Assembly: GCA_946885545.1 (NCBI GenBank)
Contig: CAMPGP010000141.1
Span: 1 to 5,929 of the forward strand
From: an uncultured Altererythrobacter sp.
GTDB taxonomy: Bacteria; Pseudomonadota; Alphaproteobacteria; Sphingomonadales; Sphingomonadaceae
DNA length: 5,929 nt
Direction of reading: 5' to 3'
Shown here: positions 1 through 5,273 of the stretch, in pieces
Position numbering within the stretch: the stretch's first letter is position 1
Layout: every line of letters starts with the position of its first letter
Made by a program: the position numbers and the translations under genes
Notes under the pieces: generated by a model
Seen by the model: the letters and a program-made list of their open reading frames with translations, nothing else
The model's database searches: none
Told to the model about the DNA's origin: nothing

Positions 1-680
1 TTCTCGCCCACGCGGAGCTGGTGGTTCACGACGGGCTGGTCGATCCGGCGGTGCTCGCGATGGTGAAACCCGGCGCCGACCTGATCTCGGTCGCCAAGAG
101 CCGCGCGCGCCACACCCTGCCCCAGCACGAAATCAACGCGCTGCTGATGCGCGAGGCGCTCGCCGGGCGCGACGTGGTGCGGCTCAAGGGCGGCGATCCG
201 TTCGTGTTCGGCCGCGGCGGCGAGGAGGCCGAGGCCTGCCGCGCCGCAGGCGTGCCGGTCGAGATCGTGCCCGGGATCAGCGCCGCCAACGGCGCCGCGG
301 CGGCTGCGCAGATCGCACTCACCCACCGCGATGCCGCGAGCGTGGTCAGCTTCGTCGCCGGCCAGTGCAAGGGCCTGTCCGATCAGGACTGGGCCGGGCT
401 CGCGGGCAAGGGCCGCACGCTGGTGATCTACATGGGCGTCAAGACCGCTCCCCAGATCGCCGAAAAGCTGATGGCCGACGGCCTCGCCCCCGACATGCCG
501 CTGGCGGTCATCGAAAACGCCTGCCGCTCCGATATGCGCGTGCTGCGCGGCCCGCTCGCCGCCCTGCCCGACCTCGTGACGCGCGAACGGGTGCAGAGCC
601 CCGCGCTGATCGTGATCGGCGAAACGACCGCACGCACCGACGTGCAGGTCGCCACTCTGGCCGCGGAGGCAGCACGATGA
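1..680 (+). CDS. cobA: Uroporphyrinogen-III C-methyltransferase (SUMT), 5' end cut off by window
   Basis: This enzyme uses two S-adenosylmethionines to methylate uroporphyrinogen III to precorrin-2, the first dedicated step to siroheme (and cobalamin), in the cytoplasm. The reading frame is open from base 3 and gives 225 residues, so roughly the first 25-30 residues of the methyltransferase domain lie outside. Family signatures are clear: VVRLKGGDPFVFGRGGEEAEA at about fragment residues 58-78, the EIVPGISAA segment near 87-95, and LTHRD at 106-110. The C-terminal part (RTLVIYMGV near 138-146, IVIGET near 203-208) also fits. The gene could be a stand-alone cobA or the C-terminal half of a fused cysG; the missing 5' end decides this. 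It overlaps the next gene by 4 bases (ATGA), and its place before a sulfite reductase gene points to siroheme supply. An in-frame GTG at position 21 is internal to the domain and is not the start. Confidence 0.93.
   Translation, partial: LAHAELVVHDGLVDPAVLAMVKPGADLISVAKSRARHTLPQHEINALLMREALAGRDVVRLKGGDPFVFGRGGEEAEACRAAGVPVEIVPGISAANGAAAAAQIALTHRDAASVVSFVAGQCKGLSDQDWAGLAGKGRTLVIYMGVKTAPQIAEKLMADGLAPDMPLAVIENACRSDMRVLRGPLAALPDLVTRERVQSPALIVIGETTARTDVQVATLAAEAAR
665..669 (+). promoter_or_regulatory. Ribosome binding site for the DUF2849 gene
   Basis: A GGAGG lies 7 bases before the ATG at 677, inside the last codons of the methyltransferase gene. It fixes the start of the small downstream gene at 677; the same frame stays open upstream to about 365 without a comparable site. 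Confidence 0.7.
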
Positions 681-973
681 AGATCGTCACCGGCAACGAC
701 CTCAAGAGCGGCGCGGTGGTCTGGTGGACCGGCGTCGACTGGTCGATCCACGTCGAGGACGCGATCGACGCGGGCGAGCAGGCCGAAGGCGTCGCGCTGC
801 GCGAGGAAGCCGCGCGCCGCGTCAACGCGCCTTACGTGATCGCCGCCGAGAAGACCGCCGACGGCGTGCGCCCCGCGCACATCAAGGACCGCATCCGCGC
901 GCTCGGCCCGACCGTGCGCCCCGACCTCACGCTCAAGCCGGCCGACCCGAGCGCCGGCAACTGGGTGATCTGA
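677..973 (+). CDS. DUF2849 family protein, small sulfite-reductase operon accessory
   Basis: This is a 98-residue soluble protein beginning MKIVTGNDLKSGAVVWW. I recognise it as DUF2849 from its opening, its length and its place between a cobA/cysG gene and cysI, an arrangement I know from alphaproteobacteria. The biochemical role is not established to my knowledge. It contains no cysteine, so it cannot hold a cysteine-ligated iron-sulfur cluster; tryptophans at 16, 17, 22 and 96 and a basic AHIKDRIRALG stretch (67-77) stand out. There is no signal peptide or membrane segment. The start at 677 is supported by a GGAGG 7 bases upstream and by the ATGA overlap with the preceding stop; the frame stays open further upstream, but that part is a shadow of the methyltransferase. 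Its stop abuts the cysI start (TGA|ATG). I infer a helper role in sulfite reduction, for example docking, electron delivery or enzyme assembly, from position alone. Confidence 0.85.
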   Translation: MKIVTGNDLKSGAVVWWTGVDWSIHVEDAIDAGEQAEGVALREEAARRVNAPYVIAAEKTADGVRPAHIKDRIRALGPTVRPDLTLKPADPSAGNWVI

Positions 974-2608
974 ATGTATAGATACGACAATTACGACCAG
1001 GCCATGGTCGACGCGCGGGTGGCGGAGTTTCGCGACCAGGTGCGCCGCCGCGTGGAAGGCAAGCTGAGCGAGGACCAGTTCAAGCCGCTGAGGCTGATGA
1101 ACGGGCTCTACCTCCAGCTTCATGCCTACATGCTGCGCGTCGCGGTGCCCTACGGCACGCTCGACGGGCGCCAGATGCGCGCGCTGGCCGACATCGCGGA
1201 CAAGTACGACCGCGGCTACGGCCACTTCACCACGCGGCAGAACATCCAGTACAACTGGATCAAGCTGGAAGATGCGGGCGACATCCTCGCCGACCTCGCC
1301 AAGGTCGAGATGCATGCCATCCAGACCAGCGGCAATTGCATCCGCAACATCAGCTCCGACCATTTCGCGGGCGCCGCGGCGGACGAGGTCGTCGACCCGC
1401 GCCCCTATGCCGAGCTGCTGCGCCAGTGGTCGAGCTTCCACCCCGAATTCATCGCCCTGCCGCGCAAGTTCAAGATCGCGGTGATCGCGAGCGAAACCGA
1501 CCGCGCGGCGATGAAGCTGCACGACATCGGCATCCGCCTGGTGCGCAACGACGCAGGCGAGCTGGGCGCGGCGTTCTACGTCGGCGGCGGCATGGGCCGC
1601 ACCCCGATGATCGCGCCGTGCATCCGCGAGTTCCTCCCGCTCGATCAGCTGGTGACTTATTCGGAAGCGTGCCTGCGCGTCTACAACCGCCACGGGCGGC
1701 GCGACAACAAGTTCAAGGCACGGATCAAGATCCTCGTCCACGAGCTCGGCGCGGCCGAATACACTCGCCAGGTCGAGGAGGAATTCGCTCTCCTGCAGGA
1801 ACAGGGGATCGAACCGCCGACGGCCGAGCTGGAACGGATCAAGGCGTTCTTCGCCGACCCGCCATTCGAGAGCGACCTGCCCGACGAGGTCGACCGCTCC
1901 GATCCCGATTTCGCGCTCTGGGTCGATCGCAACTGCATCGCGCACAAGGCCCCAGGCTACGCGTCCGCGGTCATCAGCCTCAAGCCGGTCGGCGGCATTC
2001 CCGGCGATGCCAGCGCCGAGCAGATGCGCCTGATGGCCGACCTCGCGGAGAAGTACAGCTTCGACGAGATGCGCGTCATGCACACGCAGAACATCGTCCT
2101 GCCGCACGTGCGCAAGGCCGATCTCCACGCGCTGTGGACCGCGCTCGAGGCAGCAGGGCTCGGCACGGCCAACCTCGACCAGATCGGCGACATCATCGCC
2201 TGCCCCGGGCTCGATTACTGCAGTCTCGCCAATGCGCGCTCGATCCCGGTCGCGCAGAAGATCTCCGAACGCTTCGCCGCCAGCGGCAAGGGCGACACGC
2301 TGGGCGAGCTGAAACTCAAGATCTCGGGCTGCATCAACGCCTGCGGGCACCACCACGCGGGCCACATCGGCATTCTCGGCGTCGACAAGAAAGGGGTCGA
2401 GAACTACCAGCTCCTGCTCGGCGGGAGCGAGGCGGACGACACCGCACTCGGCAAGATCACAGGCCCCGGCTTCGACGAGGCGGGCATCGTCGACGCGGTC
2501 GAGACCGCCGCCGACGTCTACCTGCGCGAACGCACAGACGGCGAGCGCTTCCTCGATACCTACCGCCGCATCGGCATGGAACCGTTCAAGGAGGCGCTCT
2601 ATGGCTGA
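974..2608 (+). CDS. cysI: Assimilatory sulfite reductase hemoprotein (nitrite/sulfite reductase family)
   Basis: The enzyme reduces sulfite to sulfide with six electrons, using siroheme coupled to a [4Fe-4S] cluster. The 544 residues show the duplicated family layout: a ferredoxin-like half-domain (about 45-110), a first siroheme domain (115-270), a second half-domain (about 328-395) and the cluster domain (400-530). Cluster ligands are C410, C416, C453 and C457 in the expected C-x5-C ... C-x3-C pattern. Probable siroheme and substrate-binding basic residues are R88 (TTRQNIQ), R124 (NCIRNIS), and K165 and K167 (LPRKFK), matching the E. coli Arg83, Arg153, Lys215 and Lys217 by motif. The start MYRYDNYDQ is typical of the alphaproteobacterial form; the upstream Shine-Dalgarno is weak, so coupling to the preceding gene (TGA|ATG) is likely. 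Length is slightly below E. coli CysI (570). No cysJ flavoprotein lies in the window, so the electron donor is unknown. A siroheme nitrite reductase is less likely, given cysH downstream. Confidence 0.95.
   Translation: MYRYDNYDQAMVDARVAEFRDQVRRRVEGKLSEDQFKPLRLMNGLYLQLHAYMLRVAVPYGTLDGRQMRALADIADKYDRGYGHFTTRQNIQYNWIKLEDAGDILADLAKVEMHAIQTSGNCIRNISSDHFAGAAADEVVDPRPYAELLRQWSSFHPEFIALPRKFKIAVIASETDRAAMKLHDIGIRLVRNDAGELGAAFYVGGGMGRTPMIAPCIREFLPLDQLVTYSEACLRVYNRHGRRDNKFKARIKILVHELGAAEYTRQVEEEFALLQEQGIEPPTAELERIKAFFADPPFESDLPDEVDRSDPDFALWVDRNCIAHKAPGYASAVISLKPVGGIPGDASAEQMRLMADLAEKYSFDEMRVMHTQNIVLPHVRKADLHALWTALEAAGLGTANLDQIGDIIACPGLDYCSLANARSIPVAQKISERFAASGKGDTLGELKLKISGCINACGHHHAGHIGILGVDKKGVENYQLLLGGSEADDTALGKITGPGFDEAGIVDAVETAADVYLRERTDGERFLDTYRRIGMEPFKEALYG
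2588..2594 (+). promoter_or_regulatory. Ribosome binding site for the DUF934 gene
   Basis: AAGGAGG, a near-perfect anti-16S match, sits 6 bases before the ATG at 2601 and inside the last codons of cysI. It supports the 8-base overlapping start. Confidence 0.75.
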
Positions 2609-3038
2609 GCCGCTGCGTTTTCGCGACGACGAAGCGGTCGATCACCCGGCGGTGACCGTCGATTCCTTCCTCGACCAGTCGAACGCCGCCGCGGTGCGGA
2701 TCGAGCCGGGCGACGACGCCCGCGCGCTGATCCCGCACCTCGGGCAAATCCACCTGGTCGAAGTCAACTTCCCCGCCTTCACCGACGGGCGCGGCTATTC
2801 GGCGGCGCGTATCCTGCGCGAGGCGGGATACGCGGGCGAGTTGCGCGCGTTGGGCGATGTACTGGTGGACCAGCTCAGTGCAATGCGCCGTTGCGGGTTC
2901 GATGCGTTCGAGCCCGACAAGCCCTTCGACCCTTCCGATGCCGAAGCCGCGCTCGCGCGCTGGCCGCATGCCTATCAGCCGGCTGCCGACGAGGCGGTGC
3001 CCATCTGGCGGCTGCGCCACGAGGGGGGCCATGGCTGA
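2601..3038 (+). CDS. DUF934 family protein between cysI and cysH
   Basis: This 145-residue soluble protein belongs to DUF934, a family regularly found next to sulfite reductase and cysH in proteobacteria. The conserved core is visible: FPAFTDGRGYSAARILRE at 57-74, then GELRALGDVLVDQL (79-92) and MRRCGFDAFE (95-104). It has one cysteine (C98), so it has no obvious cluster site, and no signal peptide or membrane helix. Family entries are sometimes labelled oxidoreductase, but I see no Rossmann nucleotide-binding motif that proves this. The start at 2601 has an AAGGAGG site 6 bases upstream and overlaps the cysI stop by 8 bases (ATGGCTGA); the gene's own stop overlaps the cysH start by the same 8 bases. 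Such coupling suggests a fixed ratio with CysI and CysH. I infer an accessory role in sulfite reduction; the molecular activity is unknown. Confidence 0.9.
   Translation: MAEPLRFRDDEAVDHPAVTVDSFLDQSNAAAVRIEPGDDARALIPHLGQIHLVEVNFPAFTDGRGYSAARILREAGYAGELRALGDVLVDQLSAMRRCGFDAFEPDKPFDPSDAEAALARWPHAYQPAADEAVPIWRLRHEGGHG
3021..3026 (+). promoter_or_regulatory. Ribosome binding site that sets the cysH start
   Basis: GAGGGG, within a run of six G, precedes the ATG at 3031 by 4 bases (7 after the GAG). The cysH frame is open upstream to about 2857, but those codons are a shadow of DUF934. This site and the ATGGCTGA overlap support 3031. Confidence 0.65.
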
Positions 3039-3825
3039 CGCCGATCCCGTCCGCGTGAAGGACCGGATCGACACCGGGCCGCGCTTCACCGATTCCGACG
3101 CCATCCGGCTGAACCGCATGTTTCGCGGCTCGGACACGTCCGAGATGCTGCGCGCGGTGATCGAGGACGGGCTGGTCGGCGAACTTGCCACGGTTTCGAG
3201 CTTCGGTGCTGAAAGCGCGGTGTTGCTTCATATCGTGGCGCAGGTCGATCCGGGGCTGCCGGTGCTGTTCCTCGAGACGGGCAAGCATTTTCCCGAAACG
3301 CTCGCCTATCGCGACCAGTTGGTGGCGCGGCTCGGCCTCACCGGCCTGATCAACCTGCGGCCCGACCCCGAGCTGCTGGCCAAGCGCGACGAAAGCGGCC
3401 TCAGGTGGTCCTACGACCCCGACGGATGCTGCGAGATCCGCAAGGTCCTGCCACTCGCTGCCGCGCTTGCCGGGTACGATGCGACGCTGACCGGGCGCAA
3501 GGCGTTCCAGTCCGCCACCCGCGCCAATCTGCCGCGGTTCGAGGTCGATACTTCGGACGCGCAGGGGCGCCTCAAGATCAACCCGCTGATCGACTGGAGC
3601 GCGGACGACATCGCCGCCTATATCGCCGAGCACGACCTCCCGCCCCACCCGCTGGTCGAACAGGGGTATCCCTCGATCGGGTGCAGCCCGTGCACGCACA
3701 AGGTCGCGCCGGGCGAAGACCCGCGTTCGGGCCGGTGGAAGGGCTGGGACAAGACCGAGTGCGGCATCCACACCCCGCTCACCGACGAGGGCGAGCTGCC
3801 TCCGGGCTTCGAGCCCTTCCTCTGA
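3031..3825 (+). CDS. cysH: Thioredoxin-dependent APS/PAPS reductase, iron-sulfur type
   Basis: CysH reduces activated sulfate (APS or PAPS) to sulfite, with thioredoxin as reductant, feeding sulfite to CysI. The protein has 264 residues. The PP-loop-type nucleotide-binding start SSFGAESAV is present near 53-61, followed by LFLETGKHFPET. Cysteine pairs C133-C134 (DGCCEIRK) and C218/C221 (GCSPC) are the four ligands of the [4Fe-4S] cluster that marks the bacterial APS reductase branch (EC 1.8.4.10). The cluster-free E. coli PAPS reductase lacks them. The catalytic cysteine is C244 in the C-terminal KTECGIH motif, about 20 residues from the end, as expected. The TGRKAFQSATRA segment fits the substrate-binding arginine region. 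I therefore infer APS rather than PAPS as the main substrate; this cannot be proved here, and databases often name such proteins phosphoadenylyl-sulfate reductase. The gene is last in the operon, overlapping DUF934 by 8 bases, and faces a convergent lipoprotein gene. Confidence 0.95.
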   Translation: MADADPVRVKDRIDTGPRFTDSDAIRLNRMFRGSDTSEMLRAVIEDGLVGELATVSSFGAESAVLLHIVAQVDPGLPVLFLETGKHFPETLAYRDQLVARLGLTGLINLRPDPELLAKRDESGLRWSYDPDGCCEIRKVLPLAAALAGYDATLTGRKAFQSATRANLPRFEVDTSDAQGRLKINPLIDWSADDIAAYIAEHDLPPHPLVEQGYPSIGCSPCTHKVAPGEDPRSGRWKGWDKTECGIHTPLTDEGELPPGFEPFL

Positions 3826-3840
3826 CGAGCTCCCGCCGCG

Positions 3841-3889
3841 CCGAAGGTCAGGTTTCGACGCGTTCGACCGTAGCGGTCTGACCTTCCGG
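3841..3889. terminator. Possible bidirectional stem-loop at the convergent gene junction
   Basis: GAAGGTCAG (3843-3851) is perfectly complementary to CTGACCTTC (3878-3886), extended by two more pairs past a one-base bulge, with a 26-base loop. It spans the stop codon of the minus-strand lipoprotein gene and begins 15 bases after the cysH stop, where a terminator for both directions would be expected. Neither side has a T-tract, and the loop is long, so this is only a candidate. Confidence 0.25.
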
Positions 3890-4255
3890 GCTGACCGAGG
3901 TCCACACGCCGTTCTCGTCGACCTGCTCGGTGTGGCAGATCTGCGCGGCGCCTTCCTTGTCCTCGGTGTAGCAGTAGGTTTCGGGCGCCTTCTGCTCCCA
4001 CGTACCGGTCTGGACGACGGTGCCGTCCTGCGTGGAAACATACGTACCGTCGGCTTTCACCTCTTCCATGACGACGGTGCCTTCGCCGTCAGTGACCCGG
4101 AACATGCCGGTGGAGGGCCCCCCGTCGGCAGCCGTGGTCGCGAACGTGGGCGCGGCAGCCTCTTCGGTGGCTTCGGGCGTGGCTTCGGCCGCAGGCTCCC
4201 CGCCCGAGCAAGCCGCGAGGCTCGCTGCGGCGGCAATAAGCACGATATTCTTCAT
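3848..4255 (-). CDS. Small secreted lipoprotein of unknown function
   Basis: The 135-residue product starts with a lipoprotein signal: MKNIVLIAAAASLAAC, lipobox LAAC, with C16 as the lipidated residue. The residues after C16 are SGG, with no aspartate at +2, so by the E. coli sorting rule it would go to the outer membrane. A low-complexity linker rich in Ala, Glu, Thr and Pro follows (about 20-42). The rest is a small, probably beta-rich domain (50-135) with repeated Gly-Thr turns (KADGTYVSTQDGTVVQTGTWEQ). It carries two cysteines (C95 and C107) that could form a disulfide in the periplasm. It resembles short sphingomonad lipoproteins annotated as hypothetical; no function is known to me. An AGGGA lies 8 bases before the ATG. 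It is convergent with cysH and lies downstream of the epimerase gene after a 106-base gap, so it probably has its own promoter. Confidence 0.85.
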   Translation of the reverse strand: MKNIVLIAAAASLAACSGGEPAAEATPEATEEAAAPTFATTAADGGPSTGMFRVTDGEGTVVMEEVKADGTYVSTQDGTVVQTGTWEQKAPETYCYTEDKEGAAQICHTEQVDENGVWTSVSPEGQTATVERVET

Positions 4256-4263
4256 ATCCGATT

Positions 4264-4268
4264 TCCCT
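4264..4268 (-). promoter_or_regulatory. Ribosome binding site for the lipoprotein gene
   Basis: On the minus strand AGGGA lies 8 bases before the ATG at 4255, supporting that start, which also gives a canonical lipoprotein signal peptide. Confidence 0.55.
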
Positions 4269-4283
4269 GATCGTGATCGACAG

Positions 4284-4299
4284 CGTGGCCGTTGCCACG
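4284..4299 (-). other. Short perfect stem-loop between the epimerase and lipoprotein genes
   Basis: CGTGGC and GCCACG form a 6-base-pair stem with a 4-base loop. It lies 15 bases upstream of the lipoprotein ribosome binding site on the minus strand. It may be a leader hairpin or a weak terminator for the upstream genes; no T-tract follows on either strand. Confidence 0.3.
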
Positions 4300-4326
4300 A
4301 ATTGCGACTCGCGATCCCGGTGGCAG

Positions 4327-4353
4327 ACTATGACGCTATTGCGACGCTGCCAA
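4327..4353 (-). promoter_or_regulatory. Candidate sigma70-type promoter for the lipoprotein gene
   Basis: On the minus strand TTGGCA (4353-4348) resembles a -35 box (5 of 6) and CATAGT (4332-4327) a -10 box (4 of 6). The spacer is 15 bases, shorter than the ideal 17. It sits about 70 bases upstream of the lipoprotein start, in the only sizeable non-coding gap. The match is by eye only and could be chance. Confidence 0.3.
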
Positions 4354-4361
4354 TCGCAAGC

Positions 4362-5273
4362 TCACAGCCAGCGTTGGTCGCGATACCACTGCGCCGTGCC
4401 CTTCAGCCCTTCGCGCGTGGTTATCCGCGGCTGCCAGACGGACCGGGGAACGGCCTTCGCAGGATCGGACACCCAGTCCGGATGGGTCATGTAGCTCACC
4501 CGATCTGGGGTCAGCTTGGCCCTGTCGCGCCGGAACAGGCAATCGGCGCGGGAAAGCAATTCCAGCGTGCCGCGCGACAGGTGCGGCACCCAGGGCCGGC
4601 GATCCACCGCTGAGCCGATCGCCTGTGCGAGGTCGCGATGCGGCCAGCCGCCCGGATGCCCGTCGTCGGGTTCGAAGGTGGCGCCCGTCAGCCCTTCCCC
4701 GCCCGGAACGAGCCCGAGCAGCAATTCGGCGAGATCGTCGACGTGGATCATCGATGCGCGGCCAGGCGGCGGCATCGGGACCACGCCCATTCGCGCGGCG
4801 CGAAACAGCTCGAACATGTCCTTGTCGCGCGGGCCGTAGACCGCGGGCGGCCGCACGATCGTCCAGTCGAGACCGCTCGCCGCGACGACTTTCTCCGCTC
4901 GCGCCTTGGACGCGCCGTAAGCCGAAAGGTCCGGTCGCCTGGCGGCGAGCGAGGAGACGAAGATCATGCGCTTGACGCCCGCTTCCTTCGCCACCTCGAC
5001 CAGCGCGAGGGTGCCCGCCACGTTGGCCCATTCGAACTTCGCCGGGTCGAGCGCGCTCGTGAGGCCCGCGATATGGACCACGGCTTCCGCACCCTCGACC
5101 AGTTTCGCGAGCGCAGCGCGGTCGGCGAGATTGCCCGCCACCCACTCGACGCCCGCGTGCCGTTCGGCCGGGACCTTGCGTGCCAGCGCCCGCGCGGTCA
5201 GACCCTGGCGCACGAGCGCGTCGATCGTGGCCTGTCCGACGAAACCCGTCCCTCCGGTGATCGCGAGCGTCAC
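4362..5273 (-). CDS. NAD(P)-binding extended SDR / NDUFA9-like epimerase family protein
   Basis: The 303-residue protein has a Rossmann fold at its N terminus: TGGTGFVG (6-13) is the dinucleotide-binding loop, followed by HIAG (67-70) and FVSSLA (105-110). The extended-SDR active-site pair YxxxK is present as Y119 and K123 (AYGASK). The C-terminal substrate half carries RPPAVYGPRD (141-150) and MIHVDDLAELL (175-185), both typical of nucleotide-sugar epimerases and the complex I NDUFA9-like group. The substrate is not predictable; a sugar-nucleotide, steroid-like or electron-chain assembly role are all possible. There is no signal peptide or membrane helix. Translation starts at GTG (5273-5271), which overlaps the proB stop as GTGA; no good Shine-Dalgarno is visible, so reinitiation from proB is likely. 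The start is fixed by the Rossmann strand beginning at residue 2. Co-transcription with proB need not mean a role in proline synthesis. Confidence 0.88.
   Translation of the reverse strand: MTLAITGGTGFVGQATIDALVRQGLTARALARKVPAERHAGVEWVAGNLADRAALAKLVEGAEAVVHIAGLTSALDPAKFEWANVAGTLALVEVAKEAGVKRMIFVSSLAARRPDLSAYGASKARAEKVVAASGLDWTIVRPPAVYGPRDKDMFELFRAARMGVVPMPPPGRASMIHVDDLAELLLGLVPGGEGLTGATFEPDDGHPGGWPHRDLAQAIGSAVDRRPWVPHLSRGTLELLSRADCLFRRDRAKLTPDRVSYMTHPDWVSDPAKAVPRSVWQPRITTREGLKGTAQWYRDQRWL

Noticed and set aside
365..676. Upstream extension of the DUF2849 frame
   Set aside because: These codons lie inside the methyltransferase gene in another frame and read as arginine-rich shadow. The ATG at 677 has a good ribosome binding site and gives the family-sized protein.
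428..2365. Long minus-strand open frame of 645 codons antisense to cobA, DUF2849 and cysI
   Set aside because: Its composition (Ala, Arg, Val, Asp and His rich, no recognisable motif) is that of a GC-rich shadow frame. The plus strand here is fully accounted for by conserved genes.
1336..2655. Plus-strand frame of 439 codons within cysI
   Set aside because: It is an Arg/Pro/Gln-rich off-frame shadow; cysI has all its cofactor residues in its own frame.
2857..3030. Upstream extension of the cysH frame
   Set aside because: The extra 58 residues are a shadow of DUF934 and lack CysH similarity; the start at 3031 has a strong ribosome binding site.
2875..4041. Minus-strand open frame of 388 codons across DUF934, cysH and the lipoprotein gene
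   Set aside because: It is an arginine- and alanine-rich shadow without family features, and it overlaps well-supported genes on both strands.
4284..4299. 6-base-pair stem-loop as intrinsic terminator of the proB-epimerase transcript
   Set aside because: The stem is short and has no T-run after it on the minus strand. I kept it only as an unexplained stem-loop.
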